Source: Chlamydoabsidia padenii (lineage: Eukaryota; Mucoromycota; Mucoromycetes; Mucorales; Cunninghamellaceae). From it: 64,000 nucleotides of DNA. Below, piece after piece: positions 1 to 11,482 of the stretch. Position 1 is the stretch's first letter, and each line of letters starts with the position of its first letter. The stretch covers positions 186,001 to 250,000 of the forward strand of contig JAIWND010000021.1 in the NCBI GenBank assembly GCA_025330725.1. The letters run 5' to 3'. The notes under the pieces were generated by a model. The model was not told the origin of the DNA. It ran no database searches and saw nothing but the letters and a program-made list of their open reading frames with translations. The position numbers were made by a program, and so were the translations under genes.

Positions 1-273
1 TAGGTATTATTGGGTCTATTTACACTCCCTTTGGAATGAAAAACAACAACATCAACCATCTGATCGTCATACTTTTGACACTTGCAGATTTCCTTTTTTC
101 TGGTCACAACGTGTCAATCTATTGAAGTTATTATTATTATTATTTCATTTCATTACTTTTTCTACTTTATGAACTTTTTCTTCCTCATAGAGTCTCCTTT
201 TTTTTTTAATCGAATAATGGATTTTAAGCACCTTTTTCATTTGATTTATGCGGTCAGACCACCTTAGTCGAAA

Positions 274-289
274 GCGGGATTTGAAAATG
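274..289 (+). promoter_or_regulatory. CGGGATTTGAAA element
   Basis: Reads GCGGGATTTGAAAATG, the fullest form of an element repeated throughout the window and found at the head of the dispersed repeat units at 11.5 and 39.0 kb. No start codon within 300 bp is identifiable, so its target is unknown. Confidence 0.5.
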
Positions 290-1233
290 TCTTGAGCGGA
301 AAAATCATCCCATCCAAAAATGGAGGAGTCCTTCAATTTCTTCTTTTACTTTTAAATGTTGCCGCTCTGAATGGAGCTACCCCCTCCTTAATGAACGTAA
401 GTATAGAGAGGTAAAACATATCTGTTTATAATACTAATACTCTCCTGCCTTACCAATCATAGATACTCGGGCTTGTGTCAACCAAATAAACCAAGTACCT
501 TGAAGAAACTGCTGCTGCTGAATCTATTTACAATGTCACTATCAACAGAACGCAAAGCCTTACCGGACTTTAACGATTCGACCACGACTTCCTATTGAAA
601 AGGGATCTAGCTTTGAACCAGTAAAACAAAATGGATGTGGATCTTACTATTAGGTAACTAACAAAAAAAAAAAAAAAAACAAGGCTGTAAAGAAAACAAG
701 AATTGATGACTAACCATTGTATTTTACTTATCGATCAACATCAAGGTAATTGCATATATACTTTTTACCCTTGGCATGTCGCCTAAGACAAGAATCCAAC
801 GGACCTTTGTCTTTTATAGTAAGGAGCAGGGTCAACACTGTTTTTACTGGGAAGGGTCCGTGCTTTATGTGTAGGATTGATCTCAATTCAACAAATGACA
901 TGGGTGACTCGACGACTCCACCAACAGATGATCGGTAATCCGGCATGATCAGTATTCATCTTATACAATGCGGCTCAACAACCATCATCATCTGTCTTGC
1001 TCTGGCCCTTCTCCAATCACACTGGGCCAATCGACTGAATAACCTTACTGATCCTAATACTTCTCATTTATTAAATTATTTCATTAGTGTCCCTCTAGTA
1101 TAGTATAGTCTTTTACTTTTATGTATATATCACTATTAGTAATAATAATAAAAGCATCAATGAATGTAATATGATCTAGTAGGTGTTGGTATTAACTAAT
1201 ACAAGACCCTGTCAATGCCCCATGGATAATATA

Positions 1234-1246
1234 ATTGAAATCCCGA
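1234..1246 (-). promoter_or_regulatory. CGGGATTTGAAA-like element upstream of TIM44
   Basis: Plus strand ATTGAAATCCCGA, a variant of the reverse-complement element, about 130 bp before the TIM44 ATG. A pyrimidine-rich tract follows at 1288-1350. Confidence 0.5.
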
Positions 1247-1374
1247 CAGTGAAGATAGTCAAGCCACAACCAAAATCCCCTTAACTTTTTTTTTTCCGTC
1301 TCCCTTGCCCCCCCCTGTCTTTCTCTTCCCGCTTTTTTTTTTCTTCATTAATTCTTCTTCCCCATTTAACAATT

Positions 1375-3081
1375 ATGTCTGGTTACCGTCTTCTTTTGAC
1401 ATCTGCCACCCGTACTGGTCTTCGTCACTCACCTGCCCACCAAGTGACAGCTGTGCGTCATTATAGCTCTCCTCTCAGGGTATTCATGGACACTATCAAG
1501 GATCAACTGAACAAGAACAAAGAAGTACAACAAGGTGTCAAGTCATTACAGGATGAATCCGGTAAATTTGCCGATAGCGAAGCATTAAAACGAGCCAAAG
1601 AAATGTTTGAAAAAGCCAAGGTAACTATTAAAAAGAAAAAAGAAGGGTCTTCTTATCCACTTATCCATCCTCTACATAGATGCAACAAAGCGCCTCACAA
1701 GAACGATTGAAACAAGCTACAGAAAAATTGACGGAAACTGCTGGCAAAGTTGGACAAACGGTGAATGAATCGTGGAAAAAAGCGTCTGAAACGGAATTCG
1801 CCAAAGAATCAAGCAAACGAATCAAGGAAGCAGCGGAAAACATCAACAAACAAGCGGAACCACTCAAGAACAGTGCTGTGGCCGGCAAGATCAGCGAATC
1901 CTTCCGAACCGTAACCAAGGACGAATCAGGTCGATACTCTGGATTTATCGACAAGGAAACTCGACGAAAGATGCGCGCGGAAGGAAAGGACGCGGCAAGC
2001 AAAGACGGACGAAAGGTGGTGACGGAAAATCCTGATGCTGGGGCTGGTATGGTCTTGCACAAGGACTCTAAATGGAAAGAAAGCTGGAATAAATTCAAGG
2101 AAGATAGTCCTATTATGCAAGGTAAACTAGATTAAATATAATAATGAAACTATCGTATAGTTGTGTATTAATCCAATTATTTTATTGTTAATAGGTATCT
2201 TCCGGGCTAGAAAAAACTATGAAGATTCAGATAATGTCTTTGTGTCATATACCCGTGCATTCACTGATCGTGTATCAGAAACTTTTGGTAAGTTTTATTA
2301 ATAACATTATGGGACTGTCACTAACCTTTCTCTCTTTCTTTAACTAAATAGGATCTATCTTTGAAGAATCTGATCAAGCTCTTACCATCCGTGCCTTCCA
2401 ACAAATTGATCCCTCATTCAACATGGATGAATTCATGAAGGAAGCTCGTGGATTCATTGTACCTGAAGTGATGGAGGCCTACTTGAAGGGTGATGTTGAA
2501 ACCTTGAAAGTATGGTGCTCTGAAGCGGTAAGGAGAGAAAAAAGAAAAGAAGAGAAAACCAAAAAGTGATGATGAACTCATAACATTTTTTTTATTTTTA
2601 TTATATAGACTTATAATGTGTTGACAGCCGTCATTCAAGCCCAGATGCAACAAGGATTGATCAGTGACTGCAAGATTCAAGATTTACGGGATGTCGATGT
2701 AAGTACAGACTGGTAAAAACAAAAAGGACACTCATCTGATGACTACTCTAACACCTATTTATAGTTGGTTGCTGCTAAAATTTTAGAAAACGATGTCCCA
2801 GTTTTGGTCTTGTCCTTCCGAACTCAAGAAATCATCGTTTTCCGAAATGCAAAATCTGGCGAAGTGGTTTATGGCAAAGAGGTAATAAAAAAAAAGAGTT
2901 TTGATCATGATCATCATAATCAACTGACTTTATTATGTAAACACTTTTATAATAGGATCAAATCGAACAAGTGACTTATGCTTGTGTCTTCACCAAGGAA
3001 CCCGAAGACCTTCAAAACCCTGTAACGGCTGGTTGGAGAATCATCGATATGGCCAAGCATGACTCTCGACCTGTTTGGTAG
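1375..3081 (+). CDS. TIM44: Mitochondrial inner membrane translocase subunit TIM44
   Basis: Tim44 tethers mtHsp70 to the TIM23 channel on the matrix side of the inner membrane and couples ATP hydrolysis to presequence-protein import. Exons 1375-1620, 1680-2121, 2195-2287, 2352-2527, 2609-2698, 2765-2881 and 2956-3081 give 429 aa, the usual family length. The N-terminus is basic and hydroxylated with no acidic residue before about residue 38, a good matrix-targeting leader. Residues 40-230 are charged amphipathic helix. The C-terminal ~200 residues are the conserved Tim44/MBA1-like domain, including FEESDQALTIRAFQQIDPSF and an ending on W-R-I-I-D. The start is the first ATG after a long pyrimidine-rich leader. 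Identification is firm. Confidence 0.96.
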
Positions 3082-3709
3082 ATAACATCGGAATGCAATG
3101 TACATAGATTATATTATTATTATTATTAGATGTCGTTGGCAACAACAACCATTCTCTCTCTCTCTCTCTCTTTTTTTTTTTTTATAGTTACTAGATTAGA
3201 AGACGATATGTCCACTCACTTACCCTCATCCCCTCTCCTCCTTTATTTACTCAATCTTAGTCTTATTATCATAATAAAAAACCACAGTCATCTTGTATCT
3301 TTATTTATATCTCTCTGTTTATCCCATATAAAGATCCTCTTAATATGTTTCGACATGTTGGGAGATTGAAATGCTTAAAGGTAACCAAATATCATACGTT
3401 TTTTTTTTTAAGCATGTCCGCTCTTACAAGATCGATCGCGTCTGTTCCTTTTTACCATCATCTGCCGCTGATGACAAAGAATAGGATGACCGATCGGATC
3501 AACTTTTGACATGTTACATTTCCTAAACTGGATGATTCTAGTTTATGCCATGCAATATCCTCGATCCACGTTTTTTCTCGTTCCCCCATGATCTGGTTCC
3601 TTGGAAAAACGGGATTTGAAAACTGCATTGGCCGGGCGGTGAAAAATAGAGCAATCCGATTGGTTTAAAAGAATGTCATGCCACTGGGGCTCAAAAATAA
3701 AACTTTCCC

Positions 3710-3740
<31 letters not shown>

Positions 3741-3794
3741 TCCGTATTTTTTATATTCTATCAAACACTAGGTCTCATCTATACAAATCACTCG
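3082..3794. other. TIM44 3' region and promoter of the RGS fusion gene
   Basis: Contains AT and CT microsatellite tracts (3155-3185) and poly-T runs, including about 22 T just before 3740. No credible coding exon is visible. The only structured signal is the promoter element at 3610. Confidence 0.6.
3610..3622 (+). promoter_or_regulatory. CGGGATTTGAAA element upstream of the RGS-oxidoreductase gene
   Basis: Exact CGGGATTTGAAAA, about 185 bp before the start codon at 3795. Confidence 0.6.
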
Positions 3795-6200
3795 ATGGTA
3801 CCTTCTTTCCAACAATCAACAACCCCTGCCATTTCCTTTGTATTACAACGTGTCTTGACCGATCCCAAACTCTTGAAAGATTTTGAACACTTTCTGGGTC
3901 GAACATGGTGTCATGAAAACCTCTTGTTTATTGAAGCAATGTCACAACTACGCCATGAAGAAACCCAACGTTATGTAGAAGACGCTCTGTATAGGTAAAT
4001 ATACATATAAAGAAAAAAGAGGAATAGTAATGTGACTAATCTTCTCTCTTAGAATCTACAAAACCTTCATTATGGTAGGGGCACCAATGGAACTCAATAT
4101 CTCAACTCAAGACCAAGTGAAAAGAAGAATGGAATCCCTAAGATGGTCTATTGTCAATCGGGAAGAAGCACTGGATACACTTAAAGATACTGAAACTGAA
4201 GTATTGGCTATATTGGTAAGATACATAGTATAATGAAAATGATACTAATGTGATGATGAACCTAACTACTTTATTGGGTAATGATAGCAATGGAAATTGT
4301 CAGAATTCATTGACACTCAACAACAATCCACGTCCTTGGAAGGGGCAAAGTAAGTTGTAGAATCCTATGTAACACAATTATACTAATATCATGTCACTTT
4401 TTTTTGATTTTACATAATAGTACTATTTACCATGACAAGAAACAGATCCATGTTTGTATTATTGGAGGGGGTTTCGTGGTAAGTGCGCTATTTACGATGA
4501 CATAACGTTGTACACTATCTAACTTCATCTTCTTTTAATAGGGATTCAGTGTTGCTTCTATTTTGGATGCCATGCCTATTTTCCATGTCACTTTGATTGA
4601 TACTAAATGTAAGTAGATAAATGATGAAACTTTTATGAATGACTATACTGATTTTTTTATGTTATCTCTTAGCTGCTTTTGAATATACACCGGGTATAGT
4701 CAAGAAACTCGTTAACCCTCATCAATCTACCTCTTTACGTGTACAACATGACTCTTATGTCCGCAATGGTAAGGTGATTATTGGTCATGCTGACGAAATC
4801 AGTGAAGATGCCAAATCTGTCCTTGTCAACAATGAACATGTAAGTAGTATTACTTTATATATAATAACAGAATGGATAACTCATCATCATCACCATCATC
4901 ATCTTTTTATTTTATTTTATTAGATCTCCTTTGATTACTTGGTTATGGCCACTGGTAGCTCTTATAGCTCTCAATTAAAGTCCAATGACATCTCTGATCT
5001 CTATCGTTTAAATGGTTTGGAAGAAGCATACTCGGAACTTTTGACCGCAGAGACAATTCTCATCATTGGTGGTGGTCTGGTGGGTTGTGAACTTGCAAGG
5101 TAAAACAATCTTTCTCTCTCTCTCTCTTTTCTCTTTCATGTGATACTTACTTCGTTTTAATGTAGTGAAATCTCTCAAACATGCTTTCCTGGCCCATACA
5201 CACGCAAGAAGGTGACTATTGTGGAATCAAACTCATCCCTCGTCTGTCGAAGTGGCTATGAACAACAACAAAGAGCCATCAAATACCTTACCAACATGGG
5301 TGTCACTGTCATTTGTAACGAACGCATCATCGATTTTGATGTGGCTACAACCAACAATGTCTACATTGGATCCAGCGGAAAACTCTACCAAGGCTTTGAC
5401 AAAGTCTTCTTAACCACTGGCACCTCACCCAACAGCAGTCTCTTCTCAACCTCACTCTCTCTCAGTGTGTGTGTTGATACCTGGGGGCGGATTCAAGTCA
5501 AACCTACACTTCAAGTCGATCATTGGGAATTCCAACATATTTTTGCCGGTGGCGACGTGACCAATGTCATTGAAGAAAAAACAGGGTATGCCGCCACTAT
5601 CTCTGGAGTATGTATTGCAAGAAACATTTGTCGAATGGTCAAGGGCAAAGAACCTCTCAAACAAGGCACAAAAGGTACTTTGGCTGCTCCTAGAAAACCA
5701 TTGCATGGTATTGCTTCTCATGGTGGAATAGGGAAACGTAAGTAAAGATCGGATCTTGTTTATATATATACTAAATCATCATTTTGTGTTAACTAGAGAA
5801 ACTGGGTGGACTTAAAAAGGCATTTGCATTTCTAAATCCATCATGGGCTGCGTTAAAATACTTTAATGAACAACAATTCCTTCAGCTTGTACAAGGCCAG
5901 CAACTCTATACAACACATGGTGGCATCGGTCGACTACCCCGTCTATTAACCTTCGCCTCCTTAGAACAAACCTCAACCCGTCCTTCCCTTTCTTCTTCCA
6001 TCTCAAGAAACATGTACGAACACAATACACTTAACAGCAGTTTATCACTACATACCATTGGATCTACTGGCAAGGATCAAGCGGATCTCTTTGGCTCAAA
6101 CTCTTTGAAACAATTCATGACGAGCCATTACCCTTATCAGCAGAATGGAAGCACACACAGTATTGCATCGGACCATCGCCCACTAGACAGCAAAGCCTGA
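3795..6200 (+). CDS. RGS domain fused to an FSP1/AIFM2-like FAD-dependent NAD(P)H oxidoreductase
   Basis: Nine exons (3795-3994, 4053-4215, 4288-4349, 4421-4478, 4542-4608, 4673-4839, 4924-5099, 5166-5737, 5797-6200) give 622 aa. Residues ~12-140 match an RGS fold: VLTDPKLLKDFEHFL, then H-E-N-L-L-F-I-E-A, then IYKTFI..GAP.ELNI. RGS domains accelerate GTP hydrolysis by G-alpha subunits. A two-dinucleotide-binding-domain flavoprotein follows: first Rossmann motif VCIIGGGFVGFSVA, second IIGGGLVGCELAS, and the FAD-closing IFAGGDVTN. The order and the TPGIVKKLV segment after the first strand resemble FSP1/AIFM2 and other Pyr_redox_2 quinone reductases. The last ~130 residues are Ser/Thr-rich without known domain. 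Both halves lie in one frame across nine consistently phased exons, so the fusion is unlikely to be two merged genes, but no transcript was seen. The start is the ATG after the poly-T leader; an upstream near-cognate start would add only a poly-Phe stretch. Confidence 0.88.
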
Positions 6201-6746
6201 ATTATGCCACATATACATATACCAACCCATCTCTCTTTATATACTGTTAGTCTCTTTATTAGATATAGACTTTATTTGCTTTTTCTCTTTTTTTTTTTAT
6301 ATAACTATGATGATTCCTGTTATGTACGTATTATGTTATGTGCTATTTGCACCTTAATTTTTTATAATAATAAAAACCAAAAAGTAACTTACTTCTATTT
6401 ACTCTTTGCGTCCTTTAGTTTTGCATGAATTGCGGGAATCCAAAATTAATTTTATACTCCGCGCATGGCGTCGATGTTTGATCCCTTGTAGCAAGTAAAT
6501 TGAATCGCAAACCTATGATTGGTTCTATTGAAAGGACACAATCACTTCCTTCTTGCTAAATATCAACAAGTTATAAGGAAAGGGGAAAAAAAGTAGAGTC
6601 ATTTGATCTTTATACCATCTCAAGAAAAAAGCGGAGGATCCCCCTTGTTCAAAAAAGTTCTTCCCGTTCGGGGATTGAAACAGTACGAATAAAAACGACA
6701 GGGTTATTTTTTTTTTTTTTTTTTGCCATCTTTCCACCGACCTTTC
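6201..6746. other. 3' region of the RGS fusion and SDHAF4 promoter
   Basis: AT-rich, with AATAAA-like tracts at 6366-6375 that could polyadenylate the upstream gene, and a 17-T run just before SDHAF4. No coding signal. Confidence 0.6.
6669..6680 (+). promoter_or_regulatory. CGGGATTTGAAA-like element upstream of SDHAF4
   Basis: CGGGGATTGAAA, 67 bp before the ATG at 6747. It keeps the GGGATT and GAAA halves with a one-base shift. Confidence 0.5.
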
Positions 6747-7016
6747 ATGTTACGACGAACCTATACCACATTGAATCGCTCCGGGCCCATTCCCCTAGGC
6801 AACAAGAAACAACAAAAAGAAATGCTCAATCTTATTCGACAGAAACAACAAAAAGATGCCCAAGATCAAGATGGACTTCATGCCGATGCTCGACAACCTT
6901 TGAAACCTGAATTCCAAGGTGATGTGAATCCCAAGACAGGTGAAGTCAATGGTCCAAAAAACGAACCCACCAAACACAATGACTGGAGTTTTGGTGGCAG
7001 AGTCACCGACTTTTAA
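6747..7016 (+). CDS. SDHAF4: Succinate dehydrogenase assembly factor 4
   Basis: Single-exon, 89 aa. SDHAF4 (yeast Sdh8) binds flavinylated Sdh1 in the matrix and promotes its assembly with Sdh2 while limiting ROS. The C-terminus carries the family signature G-E-V-N-G-P-K-N-E-P-T-K-H-N-D-W-S-F-G-G, ending V-T-D-F at the stop. The N-terminus MLRRTYTTLNRSG is a short basic, hydroxylated mitochondrial leader. The first ATG is chosen; upstream in-frame codons are non-ATG. The G/C-rich tail after the stop faces SPO7, which converges from the other strand about 140 bp away. Confidence 0.95.
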   Translation: MLRRTYTTLNRSGPIPLGNKKQQKEMLNLIRQKQQKDAQDQDGLHADARQPLKPEFQGDVNPKTGEVNGPKNEPTKHNDWSFGGRVTDF

Positions 7017-7157
7017 ATAACTAGCCCCCCCCCCACACCCTATTCCCCCCCTCCGACACACAGTATAGTATCATTTGACATTATGTTTAATCAATTAATA
7101 AAAAGTTTATTACAATAAAAAAAAAAAAAAGACTATTTACAACAATATATACTACTA

Positions 7158-7883
7158 CTAGTTTGACTTTGTCTTGTTGGATTGTTGTCGTGCCTTTTTA
7201 CGTGCATGGTATTGTTTTCGATACCGGTCAAATCCATCTTGTAGTTGTTTTGGTATGGTTGGGTAAAAATCAAGTTCGCCAGAATCACCATGTCGAGTGA
7301 ATTGTAGGTTAAAGGAGGATAACGCTCGATTACAGTGAGGAACGAATCTAGTCGAAGGAAAAAAAAAATGGAGTTAGTACCCTGTATCCGGGTGTATGTT
7401 GTGTTTATTACTTACTGAGCGGCATACATGATTTTTTCAGAGTACATGCCTGACCTATAAAAGAATACCAAACTACCTGCTACCACCAGTAATGTCATTG
7501 TATTAAGTAAATGATTCGTAAATGTCTACATGTTCCGAATACAGAGTGAGATGATGCTTCAATAGTCTTTTCTTATTTTTATTTTTTTCATTACCTTGCT
7601 AGGATCCACAAACACCGCATAAAAAAAGTAGCCAAGCAATGCCAGTAAACAACATAAGAGTGCTATTATTCATGAGTATCAACATCAATGTGAGTTTTGT
7701 TTCCTTTTTTCCATTTTGCCCTTGTACTATAGAATTACCTTCGAATTTCCTTTTTCTTTTCCGTAATCGAGTCATATTACCACGAAGTCGTTCTTCAAAG
7801 ATAACAAGATCTCTGTATGTGACCTGGTCATATTTAGTTGTTGCATCAGGTGTTGCTTTATGTGGTGCAACGGTATCGTCCAT
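7158..7883 (-). CDS. SPO7: Spo7/NEP1-R1-like regulatory subunit of the Nem1-Spo7 phosphatase
   Basis: Spo7 binds the ER/nuclear-envelope phosphatase Nem1, which activates the lipin Pah1 and so controls triacylglycerol versus phospholipid synthesis and nuclear membrane shape. Exons on the minus strand are 7883-7739, 7662-7595, 7525-7416 and 7347-7158, giving 170 aa. The order is YRDLVIFEERLR helix, basic linker, first membrane span (ALLCCLLALLGYFFYAVFVD), second span (MTLLVVAGSLVFFY), RSGMYSEKI, then a C-terminal domain with P-H-C-N-R-A-L. The R.GMYSEKI segment and P-x-C-N-R are typical of fungal Spo7. The exon 1-2 junction was chosen over reading through because only splicing restores the DPSK that ends the first span. 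Confidence 0.87.
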
Positions 7884-8196
7884 GGTAGTTGTATATATAA
7901 AAAATAGGTGGAGGAAAGAGAATTGGAAAAAAAGGGGTGGGGCAGGAAAATGGTTTTGTCGATATTCGGGATTTAAACATTGAGGGCGTCTTCAAAAAAA
8001 AAAAAAAAAAGTCCAGTTCTGTTCAGTTGATGTGTGAAACCCAATGATGGTTTCATCCATGCTTGCTATGGTGGAACCTGCCCAACACTTGTCGCCTTGT
8101 TCATTTGAACGAGACACACATAAGAAACCAACTTGATTTTTTTTTCTTTTTCCCCACACTTTACTTTTCTTTTTCACCACGCCATTATTTTCCTAA
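7884..8196. promoter_or_regulatory. Divergent promoter between SPO7 and a helical-protein gene
   Basis: A 313-bp head-to-head intergenic region. It holds the element at 7967 and a 17-A run at 7993. No coding signal. Confidence 0.6.
7967..7978 (+). promoter_or_regulatory. CGGGATTTGAAA-like element in the SPO7 divergent promoter
   Basis: CGGGATTTAAAC, 84 bp upstream of the SPO7 ATG and about 220 bp from the divergent gene's ATG. Confidence 0.55.
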
Positions 8197-8830
8197 ATGA
8201 TGAATATCACGAAAACCAAATCTATAACTCTACTCATGCGCCAACAGCATATCAATTCTCTTGCTCGAGTCTCGACTTGTTTATTGCATACATCATCGAT
8301 CCAGGTAAAAAGGGAAGGAGAAAGATCTTATTTAATCTAATGACTTTCCCCCCCCCACACAGCGAAAAAGCATCATTGAACAAGCCAAAGAGACGGTGAT
8401 GAAAGCTGGTGAGACCAAAATAGGACAACAAACGATTCATGATCTCAAGGAAGCCGTGCAAACATCATCTAGCATGAAAGACCTAGGTGATAAAGTCCAA
8501 GCGGCGGTGAATCAAACCGCCGAGAATTTAAAATCCGATATCCAATCCAAAGCGAGTAATCTCGATTTCATGGACGAACAGACCCATCACTTGAGTGAAC
8601 AACTCCAGCGTGAGAAGGATACCAAGTTGGACAGTGTAAAGACACGAGCTGAGGAATGGAAAAAAGTGGGAGAAGAAAAAATAGCAGAAGGAGTGGATCG
8701 AGTGGAAGACGCTATTCTTGATACGAGTGAAAAATTGGGTGCCAAGGAACAGGATAGGAAACAAGCGAAACACAGATTGGAAGACGAAGTGGAAGATGCG
8801 GTACAGCGACTTCAGCATAAACGAGATTAA
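8197..8830 (+). CDS. Charged, helical LEA-like protein with possible mitochondrial leader
   Basis: Exons 8197-8304 and 8363-8830 join in phase to 191 aa. The first 36 residues carry Lys, Arg, Ser and Thr with no acidic residue, consistent with a mitochondrial leader. The remainder is almost entirely predicted amphipathic helix with alternating Lys/Glu/Gln and Ala, and repeated 11-residue-like patterns such as K..A...AE.LKSD and ...KLDSVKTRAEEWKKVGEEK. This composition resembles late-embryogenesis-abundant group 3 and other stress-protective or membrane-associated helical proteins, but no family is certain. TIM44 nearby has a similar helical segment, so an unrelated import accessory role cannot be excluded. 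Two adjacent ATGs exist; the first is used. Confidence 0.7.
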
Positions 8831-9103
8831 AGAAAAAAAAATGCCTCTTCCCCCCCCCCTCATATTATCTTAGTGTAATCTTGACTCAGTCACACCAATA
8901 AAAATGTCGGAGGTCTGGCCTCCTTTTTTTTTTTTTATTTCTCTCTCTCTCTCTCTTTCTCTTTCCCTCTTACGTTTTTTTATTTTATTTTACTTCTATT
9001 ATACCATTTGTCCACCACTTGATTCCTCTCACTCATTCACGTTCTTCCTTTTTTCTTTTATTCCATCTTTTTACAAACTTCCTTGTCCTTCCATCTTTTC
9101 TTC

Positions 9104-10584
9104 ATGCATTCCAACTCTCAACTTCACCAATACTTTCAACCATCGCCGTTATCCGGTCCTACTACCAATAACCCATTAGCAGCGGTATTGCAGTCTGGTG
9201 GTGGTTCGGGTAACATCAACTCGATAACTCCACAACACTTTGGAGGCACCAATCCACCACTTCATCCTGGTCTTCCTCGTACACCTGTCACTAGTCGAAC
9301 GGCTGACTCTTTTGCTGCTTATGCGGCCTTGATGGGTAATAACACTCCTATAGGTTCCACTCCTATCAACAATACCAACTTTCCTTTACTTCAACAACAA
9401 CAACAACATGAAGGACAACAGCAAAAGATGGGTCCAATGGATGAAGAAAAGATATACGTGCTGGTATTGGATCTATTGAACCCTGCCTTCCGCGAACAAG
9501 CTCTTTTGGACCTCAGCAAGAAACGAGAACAATACGATGATTTGGCTTTGGTACTATGGTATTCCTATGGTAAAGTAATAACAGGACGGTGGGATCTTAT
9601 TTTTTTTTTTTTCACTCATTTATTATATGTGTTATTAGGTGTGATGTCTGTCTTACTTCAAGAAATCGTCTCGGCTTACCCATTGTTGACTCCTCCTACT
9701 TTAAGTGGTGGTGCATCTAACCGGGTGTGTAATGCTTTGGCTTTACTTCAATGTGTGGCCAATCACAACGAAACTCGTACTTTGTTTTTGCATGGTAAGA
9801 TATACTAAAAGGGGTAGGAATGACATTAAGCTCTTTTTTTTTAAAAAAAAAAAACTTATAATCTAGCTCATATACCATTGTATTTGTATCCATTCTTAAA
9901 TACCACCAGCAAAACTCGACCTTTTGAATACCTGCGATTGACAAGTCTCGGTGTGATTGGTGCTTTGGTGAAAGTAAGAACAAAATAGAATGGATGAACT
10001 CTCTCTCTGATCTCTCTCTAAAATATATATAGAACGATAATCCTGAAGTGATTACTTTTTTGTTATCGACCGAAATCATACCTCTTTGCCTCAGGATCAT
10101 GGAAACTGGTAGTGAATTATCCAAAACCGTCGCCATTTTTATATTACAAAAGATTCTCTTGGATGATACCGGACTTGTAAGTTGTTGTTTTTTCTATTAA
10201 AAAAAAAAAGTCAGTGTGATGAAAAACTAACATTCTCTCTCTTTATAGTATTATATTTGTCAAACGTATGAACGATTTTATGCGGTGGCCACAGTGTTGA
10301 ACAATATGGTGAATCAATTGGTTGAAACACAAGCGATGCGACTCTTGAAACATGTCATTCGCTGTTACTTGCGACTCTCTGATAATCCAAGGTAAGGGAC
10401 TAGAATTGTGAAATTCGTCAATAGACACCAACTCTTTTTGTTTGGTAGAGCACGTGAAGCCCTTCGACAATGCTTACCTGATCCTTTACGTGACACAACC
10501 TTCCATCAAGCATTGAAGGATGATATGGGGACAAAACGTTGTATGGGACAGTTATTGATCAACCTCTCCGATGGCATGCATTAG
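9104..10584 (+). CDS. CAF40: CCR4-NOT complex subunit CAF40/RCD1 (CNOT9)
   Basis: CAF40 is an armadillo-repeat scaffold of the CCR4-NOT deadenylase that docks NOT1, GW-type and other RNA-regulatory factors. Exons 9104-9569, 9639-9794, 9867-9973, 10033-10176, 10249-10391 and 10449-10584 give 383 aa. Residues 1-105 are a low-complexity Gln/Asn/Pro/Thr-rich extension containing a Q5 run, common in fungi. From about residue 110 the core is highly conserved: [89 protein letters not shown] and a terminal [16 protein letters not shown] donor abuts the TAG stop and an acceptor ends at about 10644, so a 3'UTR intron is possible. Confidence 0.97.
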
Positions 10585-11285
10585 GTAATACTGAAAACAC
10601 AACTTGAATGTAGTGGTCATCATCTCATCTTTATTCACAATAGGCAATGAAGTCAAGCCTTGGCCTTCCTCTTTATATATAGTATTACACTTGATACATA
10701 CACGTCCTTACCCTTTATACTTCTTACATACAACCCATCTCACCACCATCATGTACAAATCTTTATTAATTCTTTGTTTTACATCCATCCGATCCTTCCA
10801 TGTAGTCATGTAAAAAAGTATGAACATACAATTCCCTACTCTAACATCATCCCTTTTTTATTTATAACCATTCTTTACCACCATCATACATTCCCCTTCA
10901 CTGTATTTTTTTTTTTTTTGTTTACTTTAATAAAGTTGATCCATTTTTATTATTATTATTATTATCATTGACCCAACATATCTCTTATCTCTTATAAAAA
11001 ATCTCTTTTGAAAAATAATGGAACAAATCTCAAACTCACCGTCCTTTACACCCCGCTTAAATCCCTCGAAACGTTGATGTTGTAGGGTGCCGACCATTTA
11101 GCCAAAGGGCAAAGGGGATATGAAACCAAGATTATATCATAGCTATTGATTTAAACTAATACTTGAAATATAAAAGTAGTGTAGTTACAGTGCAACAAAA
11201 CACTCTTCTATATAAATAAAATCCTGCTGTTGTTTTTAAACGCCAAATCGTACGGACATCTCAAACTTCTTCATCATCATAAAAC

Positions 11286-11298
11286 TTCGAAATCCCGC
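11286..11298 (-). promoter_or_regulatory. CGGGATTTGAAA-like element (orphan)
   Basis: Plus strand TTCGAAATCCCGC, i.e. GCGGGATTTCGAA on the minus strand. No gene start nearby; it lies about 200 bp before the tandem repeat array. Confidence 0.4.
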
Positions 11299-11482
11299 TT
11301 TTTTGCGCAACAATGTGTTGATAGTAATAGAAATGGAATGGAGTGCCCTCGCGGAGGGGGGGGGGACACGGGAAAAGTTGGGTGGAGAGAGACTGCATAT
11401 ATAAACTCGGGCTCTACAACGAGTAACAAAATCTCGACTGACAACGCTTCCCCTCCATGATCATGCCCCCCAAATCGGCAAT

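Larger units (their letters stand above)
1..1374. other. Left-edge intergenic region with a possible decayed exon pair
   Basis: No intact gene is visible. On the plus strand about 304-396 and 463-606 can be joined by a good donor (GTAAGT at 397) and acceptor (TAG ending at 462). The resulting frame has two internal TAA codons, so it may be a decayed gene or chance. The stretch 600-1230 is AT-rich with a poly-A run near 663 and nothing recognisable. The last 130 bp are the TIM44 promoter and 5'UTR. Confidence 0.4.

Noticed and set aside
3155..3185. CT/T tract as a telomere-like or mobile-element end
   Set aside because: Low-complexity sequence without repeat partners or flanking duplications.
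3678..3794. N-terminal poly-Phe extension of the RGS fusion
   Set aside because: It comes from translating a poly-T leader from a near-cognate start; the ATG at 3795 is the sensible start.
7599..7883. Unspliced continuation of SPO7 exon 1 into a 94-aa ORF
   Set aside because: Splicing at 7739 and 7662 restores a membrane span and DPSK that match Spo7, whereas read-through ends in an unrelated hydrophobic stretch.
8904..9179. Ser/Leu/Phe-rich 91-aa ORF before CAF40
   Set aside because: Translation of a CT-rich 5' leader, out of frame with CAF40; no family resemblance.
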